Assembly (NCBI RefSeq): GCF_900142845.1
Contig: NZ_FSRU01000002.1
Coordinates: forward strand, 1,488,001-1,552,000
Direction of reading: 5' to 3'
Source of the DNA: Paraburkholderia phenazinium
GTDB lineage: Bacteria > Pseudomonadota > Gammaproteobacteria > Burkholderiales > Burkholderiaceae
Length of the DNA: 64,000 nt
A model generated the notes under the pieces. It saw only the letters and a list, made by a program, of their open reading frames with translations, had not been told where the DNA came from and ran no database searches. The translations under genes were made by a program, and so were the position numbers. Numbering within the stretch: the stretch's first letter is position 1; each line of letters opens with the position of its first letter. This document shows, piece after piece, positions 1 through 12,783 of this stretch.

Positions 1-753
<753 letters not shown>

Positions 754-855
754 CTAAGCAGACACGTTGGACGACCATTGGGTTCAACTCGGGGTGTAAA
801 GCGGATTCAGACGCGCCGCGTCGGCTTAGGGGTCGACACCGCGCGCGGACCTGCA

Positions 856-3775
<2,920 letters not shown>

Positions 3776-4579
3776 TCAGGCGCGCCGCTCCAGTTCACGC
3801 AACATGCGCTGCACGGCCCGCGCCGTTTCCAGCGGCTTTTCCATGGGATACAGATGACTGCCCTCGATCCACTCGAGGTGACCGCCGGTTGCACGGCGCG
3901 TGGCGTCCAGTCCGGCCTGACGGATTTCCTTCGAATGCGTCCCGGCGATGAACCCGACCGGCACCGGCGCGCCGCGGGCGAGCCGCGAGCCGAGCGTGTG
4001 CGGCAAGGTCTTGTAGATCCGGTACTCGGTGCGGCGATCGAACGCGAGCGTGCGCGTGCCGTCCGGCGAACTCTGCGGAATGCCGAAGTCGATATAGTCG
4101 GACAGCATCCGCTCGTCCCAGCGTGCAAAGGCGGCCTTCGAATGAAAGTGCCGCCAGGCTTCGTCGCGGCTCGCCCACTGGGTGCGCCGCGCGCGCGTGG
4201 CGGCCGCCGGCGAGAGGCGCTCGTCGAGCCCGGTCCATTGCGACACGCGCAGCATGCTGCTGCGCCAGCCGGCGATCACCGGCGAATCGAGCATCACGAC
4301 ACCCTTCACCCACTGCGGTTTCTTCAGCGCGGCCATCAGCGACAGATAACCACCCAGCGAATGGCCGACCAGCCACACCGGCTGCTCATAGGAACGGCTG
4401 ATGTCGTCGAGCAACTGTTCGACCAGATGCGGCCAGTCCTGCGTCACCGGAAAGCGTGTGTCGTGGCCGATGCGCTCGATGAAACGCACGTCGTAGTCGT
4501 CGGCGAGCTCGGCGAAGATGGTCCGGTAGGTCGACGCGGGAAAACCGTTCGCGTGCGAGAAATGGATGATGTTTTTCAA
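3776..4579 (-). CDS. Alpha/beta-fold hydrolase
   Basis: Predicted serine hydrolase of the alpha/beta superfamily, substrate unknown. The nucleophile elbow GHSLGG lies near residue 72, an oxyanion-type HSHANGFPAS segment follows the N-terminus, and a late His occurs in EGSHLYP. The chosen start is TTG 4579 (MKNIIHFSHANGFP), preceded by GGAGA at proper spacing. An ATG at 4621 would add 14 residues of poor similarity to the fold and has a less convincing ribosome-binding site. It lies 66 bp after comEC on the same strand and may be co-transcribed with it. The family is too broad to name a reaction. Confidence 0.85.
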   Translation of the reverse strand: MKNIIHFSHANGFPASTYRTIFAELADDYDVRFIERIGHDTRFPVTQDWPHLVEQLLDDISRSYEQPVWLVGHSLGGYLSLMAALKKPQWVKGVVMLDSPVIAGWRSSMLRVSQWTGLDERLSPAAATRARRTQWASRDEAWRHFHSKAAFARWDERMLSDYIDFGIPQSSPDGTRTLAFDRRTEYRIYKTLPHTLGSRLARGAPVPVGFIAGTHSKEIRQAGLDATRRATGGHLEWIEGSHLYPMEKPLETARAVQRMLRELERRA

Positions 4580-4645
4580 GTGCTGCTGTCTCCGTTCCTG
4601 ATTCTGTGAGCCTGGGGGCACGGCCGGCTGCGGCGCATGCGGCTT

Positions 4646-7417
4646 TCATCGATCCATCCAGTACCGGCGATGCGCGCTGCGATAGCGTTCGAGCCAGAGC
4701 GTCGCGCGCGGCGCCGGGCCGCCCTGCGCGGGCGGGTCCTGGGCGGAGTCGCTGCCGGCCAGGATCTGCACCGCGCCGTCCTCGTCGCTGCGCGTCAGTT
4801 CGATATGCCGCGCCAGATAGCGCTCGAAGACGCCCGGGTTGGGATGGTGAAAACGGTTGCGATAGCCTACCTGAAATACCGCGACCAGCGGCTCGATAGA
4901 GTCGAGGAACGGCTCGGTCGAGGAGGTCTTGCTGCCGTGATGCGGCACGAGGAGGATCTGCGCGGACAAGGCTGCACGGTCGCGCGCGAGCAGGATGCGC
5001 TCGACCGGGGCTTCGATATCCGCGGCCAGCAGGGCGGCGAGATGAGGCGTGGGGACGGCGTTGTCCGCGCTGGCTGCCGTGTTGGCCGTGTTGGCTGCGG
5101 ACATCGCGGGGCCACTGGTAGCAAGCGCACCCGCGGTACTGACGCGCAACACGCAGCAATGCGCATTCGGCTTGCCCTCCAACGGCCCCGGATCCGGCCA
5201 GAGCATGCTGAACTCGACGCCATCCCACTGCCAGTGCTGACCCGCCGCGCAGCGCACGGTATCGGCGCCAACCGCGCGCGCCTTGTCCCACAGCCCATTC
5301 GAAGGCGCGAGCCCAGCCAGCAACTGACGCACCTCAACACCTTCGAGTACGGCCGGCGCGCCGCCCGAGTGATCGGAATCGGCGTGGCTGATCACCATCG
5401 TGTCCAACGTGTACACACCGTTGGCCTGCAGGTACGGCACGACGACCCGCTCGCCCGCATGCGTCGATTCCGGTCCGGGCCCGGCATCGAATAGCAACGC
5501 GTGATGCTCGGTTTCCACGAGGATCGACGAGCCCTGGCCGATGTCGAGCGCAGTCAGCCTGAACGCACCGGGCGGCGGACCGGGCGGAGGCGGCAACAGG
5601 AGCGGCAACCAGGTCAGCGGTGCCGCCCAGCGCAACGGCCAGCCGCGCGGCGCGAGGCACCACGCGACGCCGATTGCGGCCGCGGCCAGCGCCCAGCCGT
5701 TTGGCTGCGGCACACGCCAGAGCGCCCAACTGACGCCCGAGAGCGTCTGCAGACCGGCGGCCAGCAGTTCGAGCAGTGCGTGAGCGGCGTGAAATGCGTA
5801 GGCATCGAACGGCATGGGCAAAGCGACCCCCGCCAGTACGGCGGGCGTCACGAAGAGACTCACCCAGGGAATCGCAAACGCGTTGGCGAGCGGCCCAATC
5901 AGGGGAATCTGCGAGAACCAGTAAACGGTCAGCGGTGCCAGCGCGACGGTCACCGCGAACTGCACCTGTGCGGCACTGCGCAAGCGTGCCGCAAACGCCC
6001 GGGCGCGAACGCGCAATGCGGCGAGCATGCGCGCGGCGAAGCGCCGAAAGGGCACGCGGCTTGATAGCGTAGTCGGAAGCGCGCTCAGGGGTCCGCTCAC
6101 CTCCGCGCCAGGGTGTGCAATGGAGTCTACGTTGGGTTGTGCCGTCACTTGCGCGCAGGCAGGTGCATTGAAGCGAGCGCCTGAGTCCGCGCCCGTACCG
6201 CCGTGCGCCTCCAACCCAGCCTCAGCATCCTGCTCGTCATGCCCTTCATCATCCCGCACACGCGGCCGCCCCGACATCGCATACACGATCGCCGCCACCG
6301 CGCAAAACGACAGCCAGAACCCCGCCGACACCACCGCCCACGGATCGAGCAACAGCACCAGACCCAACGCCCAGCCCAGCACCCACGACGGCGCCACGCT
6401 ACGCCCGCTGACAAACGCCAGCGCCACGGCACCCGCCATCCACAGCGCGCGCTGCGCCGGCACATTGAACCCGGCGAGCGCGGCGTGCATCGCAGCAAAC
6501 AGCACCCCCGCACACACCGCGACCTTCTGCGCCGGGATCTTCAGCGGCCAGTTGCGCCCCACGAAACAGGAGCGACGCCACAGCGCGCCGGCGAGCCATC
6601 CGGCGAGTCCCGCGACGAAGCCGATATGCAGCCCGGAGATCGCCACCAGATGACTCGTGCCGGTGGCGCGCATCAGCGTCCAGTCGGCGGCACTGACTTC
6701 GTCCTGCGCGCCGACCGCCAGCGCCACCACGATGCCGCGATGCGGCGCGTCGGCCAGTACGGTGTCAATGCGCGCACGCAGCGCGGCACGCCAACGGTCC
6801 ACGCCGACACCCCACCCGTGTGCGAATCCGGCGAGCCTTCGTGCCGTCTCCGGCTGGCTCACGTAACCCATGGCGCGGACATTGCGCGCCAGCAGGCCCG
6901 CTTCGGCATCGCGCACGCCGTAATTCGCGTTGCCATGAGGACGCTTGAGCCGCACCGTCAGCCGCCAGCGCGCGCCAGGTTCCAGCACCGGCGGCGGAGG
7001 GCCTTGTTCGTCGATCCACGACAGTTGGATCGTGCGGGGAAAATGCGCAATCGGCGCAGCGGCAGAGTCGACGTCGAACAGGAAACGTACGCCCTTGTCG
7101 TCGCGATTCGGCAGACCATGAACGGCGCCCTGAACTTCGATGTCACGACCTTCCCACGCACCCGGCAAGCTCACCGCAAGACGCAGTTCGGCGCGCCACG
7201 CCGCATAGCCGAAACCGGCGCAAGCGGCAGCTACCCAAACCGCGCACCAACCGCTGCGCATCCGCCAGCGCACTCGACCACGCATTGCCCAAACGGCCCA
7301 CACAAACGCGGTGCTCATCACAAGCAACAGCACCAGCCACCCACGCCACTCAGGCAACGCCGCTTGCTGCTGCAAAGCGATCACGCCTAACGCAAACCCA
7401 CCCCACACTGCCCGCAT
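4646..7417 (-). CDS. comEC: ComEC/Rec2 family competence protein (DNA uptake channel)
   Basis: Inner-membrane protein thought to carry single-stranded DNA across the membrane during natural transformation. 923 residues. The N-terminal 100 residues hold several hydrophobic segments and a DUF4131-like stretch. The central competence domain (about 220-560) contains HLVAISGLHIGFVAGL, a hallmark segment of the family, with many membrane spans. The C-terminal metallo-beta-lactamase-like domain (about 620-900) has VISHADSDHSGG near 675 and LLVPHHGS, the metal-binding motifs expected for a nuclease. A low-complexity acidic and Gly/Ala loop at about 390-440 interrupts the membrane domain. The gene appears intact. 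No other competence genes are in the window. Confidence 0.93.
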   Translation of the reverse strand: MRAVWGGFALGVIALQQQAALPEWRGWLVLLLVMSTAFVWAVWAMRGRVRWRMRSGWCAVWVAAACAGFGYAAWRAELRLAVSLPGAWEGRDIEVQGAVHGLPNRDDKGVRFLFDVDSAAAPIAHFPRTIQLSWIDEQGPPPPVLEPGARWRLTVRLKRPHGNANYGVRDAEAGLLARNVRAMGYVSQPETARRLAGFAHGWGVGVDRWRAALRARIDTVLADAPHRGIVVALAVGAQDEVSAADWTLMRATGTSHLVAISGLHIGFVAGLAGWLAGALWRRSCFVGRNWPLKIPAQKVAVCAGVLFAAMHAALAGFNVPAQRALWMAGAVALAFVSGRSVAPSWVLGWALGLVLLLDPWAVVSAGFWLSFCAVAAIVYAMSGRPRVRDDEGHDEQDAEAGLEAHGGTGADSGARFNAPACAQVTAQPNVDSIAHPGAEVSGPLSALPTTLSSRVPFRRFAARMLAALRVRARAFAARLRSAAQVQFAVTVALAPLTVYWFSQIPLIGPLANAFAIPWVSLFVTPAVLAGVALPMPFDAYAFHAAHALLELLAAGLQTLSGVSWALWRVPQPNGWALAAAAIGVAWCLAPRGWPLRWAAPLTWLPLLLPPPPGPPPGAFRLTALDIGQGSSILVETEHHALLFDAGPGPESTHAGERVVVPYLQANGVYTLDTMVISHADSDHSGGAPAVLEGVEVRQLLAGLAPSNGLWDKARAVGADTVRCAAGQHWQWDGVEFSMLWPDPGPLEGKPNAHCCVLRVSTAGALATSGPAMSAANTANTAASADNAVPTPHLAALLAADIEAPVERILLARDRAALSAQILLVPHHGSKTSSTEPFLDSIEPLVAVFQVGYRNRFHHPNPGVFERYLARHIELTRSDEDGAVQILAGSDSAQDPPAQGGPAPRATLWLERYRSAHRRYWMDR

Positions 7418-7547
7418 TCGCCCTCCACCTGCTGACCGTCAACTGCCAAACCGCCACAGCCGGGCGTCACCATCAGACTCAGGTCAGAAAGCTATTTCGG
7501 ACGAACTGCCGGGCGCGGGTTCCGCCCGGCGTGAACCACTGGAGAGA

Positions 7548-8336
7548 TTATGCAGACGAAAGCGCGAGCCGCGGCAGCGCGGCGTGAGCGTTAGCCGTTG
7601 TGCCTATGGCAAGCTCATCTACACCGATGCCGCGCAGTTGCGCGAGCCCCGCGCCGATGGCGGGAATCTGGTCCGGCGTATTGCGTTGGCGGTATAGCCA
7701 GGAGGGGGAAATATCGGGGGCGTCGGTTTCGACGACGAGGGCATCGAGCGGCAATTGCGCCGCGAGACGCCGGATCTGCAACGCACGCTCGAAGGTCAGG
7801 TTGCCGCCGAAGCCAAGGTGCATGCCCTGATCGATAAACGCCTGCGCCTGCTGAAAGCTACCGTTGAACGCATGGGCGATGCCGCCATGCACGCGATGCT
7901 TGCGCAGTCCCTTGAGCACCTGATCCTGCGACTTGCGCACATGGCAAATCACCGGCAGAGCGAATTCGTGCGCGAGCTTCAGTTGCTCGTTGTAGAAGAA
8001 TTGCTGGCGCGCATCGTCGAGGCCCGGCACGAAGTAATCGAGGCCAATCTCGCCGAGACCGACAAACAGCGGATCGTCGAGACTTGCTTCGATCTCCATG
8101 CGCAACACGTCAAGATCCGCGTCCTGCGCGCCCGGCGTAAACAGCGGATGAATCCCGAGCGCATAGGCGCCGCCTGCCACGCGATGCGCCAGTTCGCGCA
8201 CCGTCGCGAAGTTCTCGCGCGCCACGCCCGGAATGACGATACGCCCCACCCCGGACTCGCGGGCAGCCGCGGCCACCGCGTCGCGATCCGCGTCAAATTC
8301 CGACGCGTCGAGGTGGCAGTGCGTATCGATCCACAT
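7548..8336 (-). CDS. TatD family metal-dependent hydrolase (deoxyribonuclease)
   Basis: 262 residues, the normal size for TatD enzymes, which are metal-dependent 3'-exonucleases of the amidohydrolase fold. It begins MWIDTHCHLDASEFD (metal ligands in HCH). Other family motifs are GEIGLDYF, PVICHVRKS and VVETDAPDISPSW. The ATG at 8336 matches the conserved N-terminus. It lies between comEC (130 bp downstream) and lolD (26 bp upstream), all minus strand, an order seen in related genomes. Whether it is TatD, YcfH or YjjV cannot be settled by reading; YcfH-type is favoured because ycfH is near the lol genes in enterobacteria. Confidence 0.9.
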   Translation of the reverse strand: MWIDTHCHLDASEFDADRDAVAAAARESGVGRIVIPGVARENFATVRELAHRVAGGAYALGIHPLFTPGAQDADLDVLRMEIEASLDDPLFVGLGEIGLDYFVPGLDDARQQFFYNEQLKLAHEFALPVICHVRKSQDQVLKGLRKHRVHGGIAHAFNGSFQQAQAFIDQGMHLGFGGNLTFERALQIRRLAAQLPLDALVVETDAPDISPSWLYRQRNTPDQIPAIGAGLAQLRGIGVDELAIGTTANAHAALPRLALSSA

Positions 8337-8362
8337 GCTCGCGGCCCCGCGGTGAAAAAGCG

Positions 8363-9095
<733 letters not shown>

Positions 9096-9103
<8 letters not shown>

Positions 9104-10352
9104 AGCGCAGCGCCTCCGCAGGACGGACCTTGGCACCACGCCAGCTCGGATACAGCGTGGCCAGCGCGGCCAGCACGAAAGCGATCACGCCGATCCGGGC
9201 CACGTCGCCCGGTACCAGCTCCGACGGCAGCTCGCTGATGAAGTACACCGACGGCGGCAGGAACTGCACGCCGAGCAGATGCTCGATCATCGGCACGAGC
9301 CATGGAATGCTCCACGCAATCAGGCAGCCCAGCGCCACCCCCGTGGCCGTGCCGATAAAGCCGATCGTCACGCCCTGCACGACGAAGATCTTCATGATCG
9401 AGCCCGGCTGCGCGCCGAGCGTGCGCAGAATGGCGATGTCCGCCTGCTTGTTGGTCACCGTCATCACCAGCGACGACACCAGATTGAACGCCGCCACCGC
9501 GATGATCAGCGTCAGGATAATGAACATCATGCGCTTCTCAATCTGCACGGCCGAGAACCAGGTCTTGTTCTGCTGGGTCCAGTCGCGGATATAGAGGTCG
9601 CCCGAGAGGGTGCGCGCCAACTGGTGCGCGACCTCCGGCGCGCGCTGCATGTCTTTCAGGCGCAAGCGCACGCCGGTCGGCGCGGGCACGCGGAACAGCA
9701 CCTGCGCATCCTGAATGTTGATCAGCGCGAGCGTGCTGTCGTATTCGTAATGCCCCGACTCGAAGATGCCCACCACCGTGAACTGCTTGAGACGCGGCAG
9801 CATGCCTGCGGGCGTGATGGTGCCTTCGGGCGCCACCAGCGTGATCTTGTCGCCGATCATCACGCCCAGATTGGCCGCCAGATCGGTGCCGAGCACGATG
9901 CCGAAATCGCCCGCCTTCAGGTCCGACAGCTTGCCGCCGCCTTTCATTTCCTTGTAGATATCGGAGACCTGCGGTTCGAGCGTGGGATCGACGCCGCGCA
10001 GCGCCACGCCGCTCACCGAGTCCTGACGCGTGAGCAACGCCTGCGCGTCGACATACGGCGCCGCGCCGATCACTTCCTTGTTCTGACGCGCTTCCTTGGC
10101 CGTCAGTTGCCAGTCCGGCATGGAGCCGGTCGGCGAAAAGATTTCGACGTGCGCAAGCACTGACAACATGCGGTCGCGCACCTCTTTCTGGAAGCCGTTC
10201 ATCACCGACAGCACGACGATCAGCGCCGCGACGCCGAGCGCGATGCCCGACATCGAAACGAGCGCGATGAACGAAATAAAGCCGTTACCGGTCGTGCGTT
10301 TGCCGGCGCGGGTGTAGCGCCAGCCAATCTGCCATTCGTAGGGAAATTTCAA
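9096..10352 (-). CDS. lolC: Lipoprotein-releasing ABC transporter permease (LolC/E family)
   Basis: Membrane subunit of the lipoprotein-releasing system, 418 residues. It has an N-terminal membrane segment (about 25-50, [20 protein letters not shown]), a large periplasmic domain (about 55-270) and three C-terminal membrane segments of the FtsX/MacB type (about 275-410). Only one such permease gene is present next to lolD, whereas E. coli has both lolC and lolE. A homodimeric hybrid (called LolF in some species) is therefore likely, but a second copy elsewhere cannot be excluded. It is the first gene of the lol-tatD-comEC run. Confidence 0.92.
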
Positions 10353-10623
10353 GCGAATCCTTTTCTGCGTTCTTCGGCCTCTTGCTGCGGGCTAGTCGCG
10401 GCTTTGGGCTTTGCCATGGCGCTGCCGTTGCCTGCGGCGGCGCACGACGGCGGCAATCCCGCGCCCCATGCGGCCCGAGGGTTGTGACCGTTGGTGTCGG
10501 ATCGGAGCGGATGGTTCCGGCGGGGTATCTGCCGCCGCTTCATCTGCTGCCAGTCATCTGCCGCTGATCAAGCGCGAAGTTTGCCATACAACGGGTAGAG
10601 CCTTCGCGAACCGGTTCCGGCGC

Positions 10624-10923
10624 TTACGCGTGCGCCGGGCTGGCGTGCAGTTCGAGACCCAGCGCCCGGATCACCTTGATGATCGTTGCGAAACTCGGGT
10701 TGCCGTCTTCGGAAAGCGCCTTGTAGAGCCCCTCGCGAGAGATTCCGGTGTCACGGGCGAGCTTCGCCATGCCGCGCGCGCGGGCAATCACTCCAAGCGC
10801 ATGCGCGAGATAGGCCGGGTCGTCACCCCCTTCCAGCAGGCAGGCTTCGAAATATTCGGCCATGTCCGCCTCGGTCTTCAGGTGTTCGGCCGAATCCCAC
10901 AGGCGGGTTTTGATCTTTTCCAT
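10624..10923 (-). CDS. Antitoxin of a HI1420-type toxin-antitoxin pair (helix-turn-helix)
   Basis: 99 residues. The C-terminal half holds a helix-turn-helix (MAKLARDTGISREGLYKALS, about 53-72) followed by GNPSFATIIKVIRALGL, the pattern of the probable addiction-module antidote family typified by Haemophilus HI1420. The N-terminal half (LKTEADMAEYFEACLLEGG) matches the same family. It begins 3 nt after the toxin stop, so the toxin gene comes first, as usual for this family. The antitoxin is expected to neutralise the toxin and repress the operon at the near-palindromes upstream of the toxin. Confidence 0.88.
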   Translation of the reverse strand: MEKIKTRLWDSAEHLKTEADMAEYFEACLLEGGDDPAYLAHALGVIARARGMAKLARDTGISREGLYKALSEDGNPSFATIIKVIRALGLELHASPAHA

Positions 10924-10926
10924 CAG

Positions 10927-11232
10927 TTACTCCATATCGAGATTACCGAGCATCTTGTGCGCGGTCCTGATATCCGCCGCCTGGGTCGACTTGTCGCCGC
11001 CACACAGCAAAATCGCCAGCATCACCCCACGCTGCACGTAATAGACGCGATAGCCGGGTCCATGGTCAATGCGCATTTCACTAATGGGTACGCCGACGCA
11101 ACGGGCATCCCCCAGATTGCCCAAGGCCAGCCGGTCGATGCGCGCCTGTATCCGGCGCTTCGCGAGCCGGTCACGAAGGCTGCGGAACCAGTTGTCGAAA
11201 ACCTCAGATGTTCGGATAGTCAGTATTGGCAA
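10927..11232 (-). CDS. RelE/ParE-superfamily toxin (HI1419-type addiction module killer)
   Basis: About 101 residues if started at TTG 11232 (MPILTIRTSEVFDNWF), or 107 from GTG 11250. Family features are SEVFDNWFRSLRD, the RIQARIDRL helix, the core EMRIDHGPGYRVYY and the final LLCGGDKSTQ, matching the killer-protein family that pairs with HI1420-type antitoxins. These toxins resemble RelE-type mRNA interferases, but activity here is inferred. TTG 11232 is preferred because GGA lies 8 nt upstream and because it leaves the operator-like sites outside the gene. The module sits between 13-bp direct repeats, which suggests acquisition. Confidence 0.87.
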   Translation of the reverse strand: MPILTIRTSEVFDNWFRSLRDRLAKRRIQARIDRLALGNLGDARCVGVPISEMRIDHGPGYRVYYVQRGVMLAILLCGGDKSTQAADIRTAHKMLGNLDME

Positions 11233-11236
11233 GTGT

Positions 11237-11270
11237 AATCCATGGTTCACATATCATCAACCATGATTCA
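11237..11270 (-). promoter_or_regulatory. Two operator-like near-palindromes upstream of the toxin gene
   Basis: AATCCATGGTTCA (11237-11249) and AACCATGATTCA (11259-11270) are two versions of a near-palindrome around CATG. Their centres are exactly 21 bp apart, two helical turns. They cover the region just upstream of the toxin start. This is the geometry expected for cooperative binding of antitoxin dimers in autoregulated toxin-antitoxin operons. Confidence 0.5.
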
Positions 11271-11546
11271 CGGCCAACGATCGGTTAAGGGTCTGCCTGC
11301 GCAACAGTCCTCATTCGCATCCGGACGATGCGCGGTGAGGCGGTGCGTTGGAGGCGCGCAGTGGTAACTCCCGAGATTCGGGAATCCAATTTACCGTCGA
11401 AGCCGGAGCGCATGAAGTCGTCCAATCGGCCGATGTGCGACCCCGGACAAAGCTGCTAACCCGGTACCGTCCAGTCGATCCCCGGCCGCGGGCCCTTTCC
11501 TCTCGGCGTCCTGCGTCAGGAATCGAAACGCCGGCATCGTTTGCCA

Positions 11547-11552
11547 TACAAT
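11547..11552 (+). promoter_or_regulatory. Possible -10 box (TACAAT) of the rpfE-like gene
   Basis: TACAAT overlaps the first candidate ATG (11551), so if it is a real -10 box the transcript would start near 11559 and translation at ATG 11563 would be almost leaderless. No good -35 is visible at 17 bp spacing. Confidence 0.35.
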
Positions 11553-11562
11553 GCGCAGCATC

Positions 11563-12708
11563 ATGCACGCCAACCGTCTTCACCTTCTCCTGCCCTTCGC
11601 GCTGCCCGCCGCAGCCGATGCCTCCACCGCGCTGTACAACATCCAGAGCCCCGCCCTCGACAAGCTGCTTGCCCGGGCCACGCTGGTCGAGCGGGTGATC
11701 GGCGAGGACTTCCAGCGCACGCTGCCGCACGAACGCTGGGTGGCCCGCCGGTTCGGCACGGTCGCGAGCGGCGCGGGAGCCGCGGACGAGGCGCCGCTCG
11801 CGCCCTACATGCTGCGCGCCGACGGCGGCGAGCCCGGCACGTCGACCTGGGCCTGCGTGCAACCGGTGCACGTGCGCATCGCGCACGATCATCTGGTGCT
11901 GATCGACCCGGCGTCGCTCGCACTGACCGACGCCGAAGCCAGCACGCTGCTCGACGTGGCCCGGCCGCTGATCGAAGAACTGGGCGTGCGCATCGAGGCG
12001 CCGAAACCTACCCGCTGGTATCTCGCGAGCGACGCCTTCGGCACGCTCGCCGGCGCTTCGCCGCTGCGCGCCAGCGGCCGCAACATCGAAATCTGGCTGC
12101 CGCACGAGGCCCACACGGGCGAACGCTCGCGGGCGTGGATGAAGCTGCAGAACGAAGTGCAGATGGCGTGGTTCGAGCATCCGGTGAACGAGGCGCGCGA
12201 AGCGCGCGGGCTGCCCTCGGTCAACTCCATCTGGTTTCACGCGCAAGGCGCGGCGCAGCCGGTGACCAGCCCGTTTGCGCGCGTCCTGTCGGATGCGGCC
12301 GCCACGCGTGGCCTTGCGCTGACAGCAGGGGTCGAGACCGGGGCGCCGCCGGCTTCGTTTGCGGCCCTCGCTGCGGCTGCGAACGGCGCGACTGATGCGA
12401 CTGGTGCGGGCCGCGACGCAGGTAGCCGTGCCCATGGCAGCAACGGCGCCGCAGCCACCACGCTGGTCGAGCTCGATCCGTTTTCCGCCCCCTACATCGA
12501 GCAGGACTGGGGCCGCTGGAACGAGGCATTCGCCGCACTCGAGACCGAGTGGTTCGCCCCCGCGCTCGCCGCCTTGCAGGCGGGACAACTCGGCGAACTG
12601 GGCCTCACGCTGTGCGGCGATACCGGCTCGGTGACGCTCACCATCACGCGCGGCGATCTGCGCAAATTCTGGCGGCGTCGCGTGCTTGCGTCGCTCTTTA
12701 TCGAATGA
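11563..12708 (+). CDS. RpfE-like conserved protein upstream of recJ
   Basis: About 381 residues from ATG 11563 (385 from ATG 11551). I recognise it as the cytosolic protein that precedes recJ in beta- and gamma-proteobacteria, annotated as RpfE type regulatory protein in Xanthomonas or as a phosphoglycerate-mutase-like protein. No catalytic motif of a phosphatase or mutase can be pointed to. Visible conserved-looking stretches are WYLASD, NIEIWLPHE, LQNEVQMAWFEHPVNEARE and LPSVNSIWFH. An Ala/Gly-rich linker follows at about 265-300. The order rpfE-recJ-prfB-lysS equals part of the Xanthomonas rpf region, but rpfB, rpfF, rpfC and rpfG are not in this window. Function is unknown. Confidence 0.8.
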   Translation: MHANRLHLLLPFALPAAADASTALYNIQSPALDKLLARATLVERVIGEDFQRTLPHERWVARRFGTVASGAGAADEAPLAPYMLRADGGEPGTSTWACVQPVHVRIAHDHLVLIDPASLALTDAEASTLLDVARPLIEELGVRIEAPKPTRWYLASDAFGTLAGASPLRASGRNIEIWLPHEAHTGERSRAWMKLQNEVQMAWFEHPVNEAREARGLPSVNSIWFHAQGAAQPVTSPFARVLSDAAATRGLALTAGVETGAPPASFAALAAAANGATDATGAGRDAGSRAHGSNGAAATTLVELDPFSAPYIEQDWGRWNEAFAALETEWFAPALAALQAGQLGELGLTLCGDTGSVTLTITRGDLRKFWRRRVLASLFIE

Positions 12709-12783
12709 TGGCGCGATGATCCAGCGAATCATCCCGCCCATCACCCCGCGAATATTTCATCGCATGTTTTCCGGCCTTTCCGC

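Larger units (their letters stand above)
10579..11551. repeat. 13-bp direct repeat flanking the toxin-antitoxin module
   Basis: GTTTGCCATACAA occurs exactly at 10579-10591 and again at 11539-11551, same orientation, with unrelated bases on either side. The toxin and antitoxin genes lie between the copies. The right copy forms part of the likely promoter of the rpfE-like gene. The arrangement looks like a target-site duplication or a recombination scar from acquisition of the module, but a duplicated promoter segment is also possible. Confidence 0.5.
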
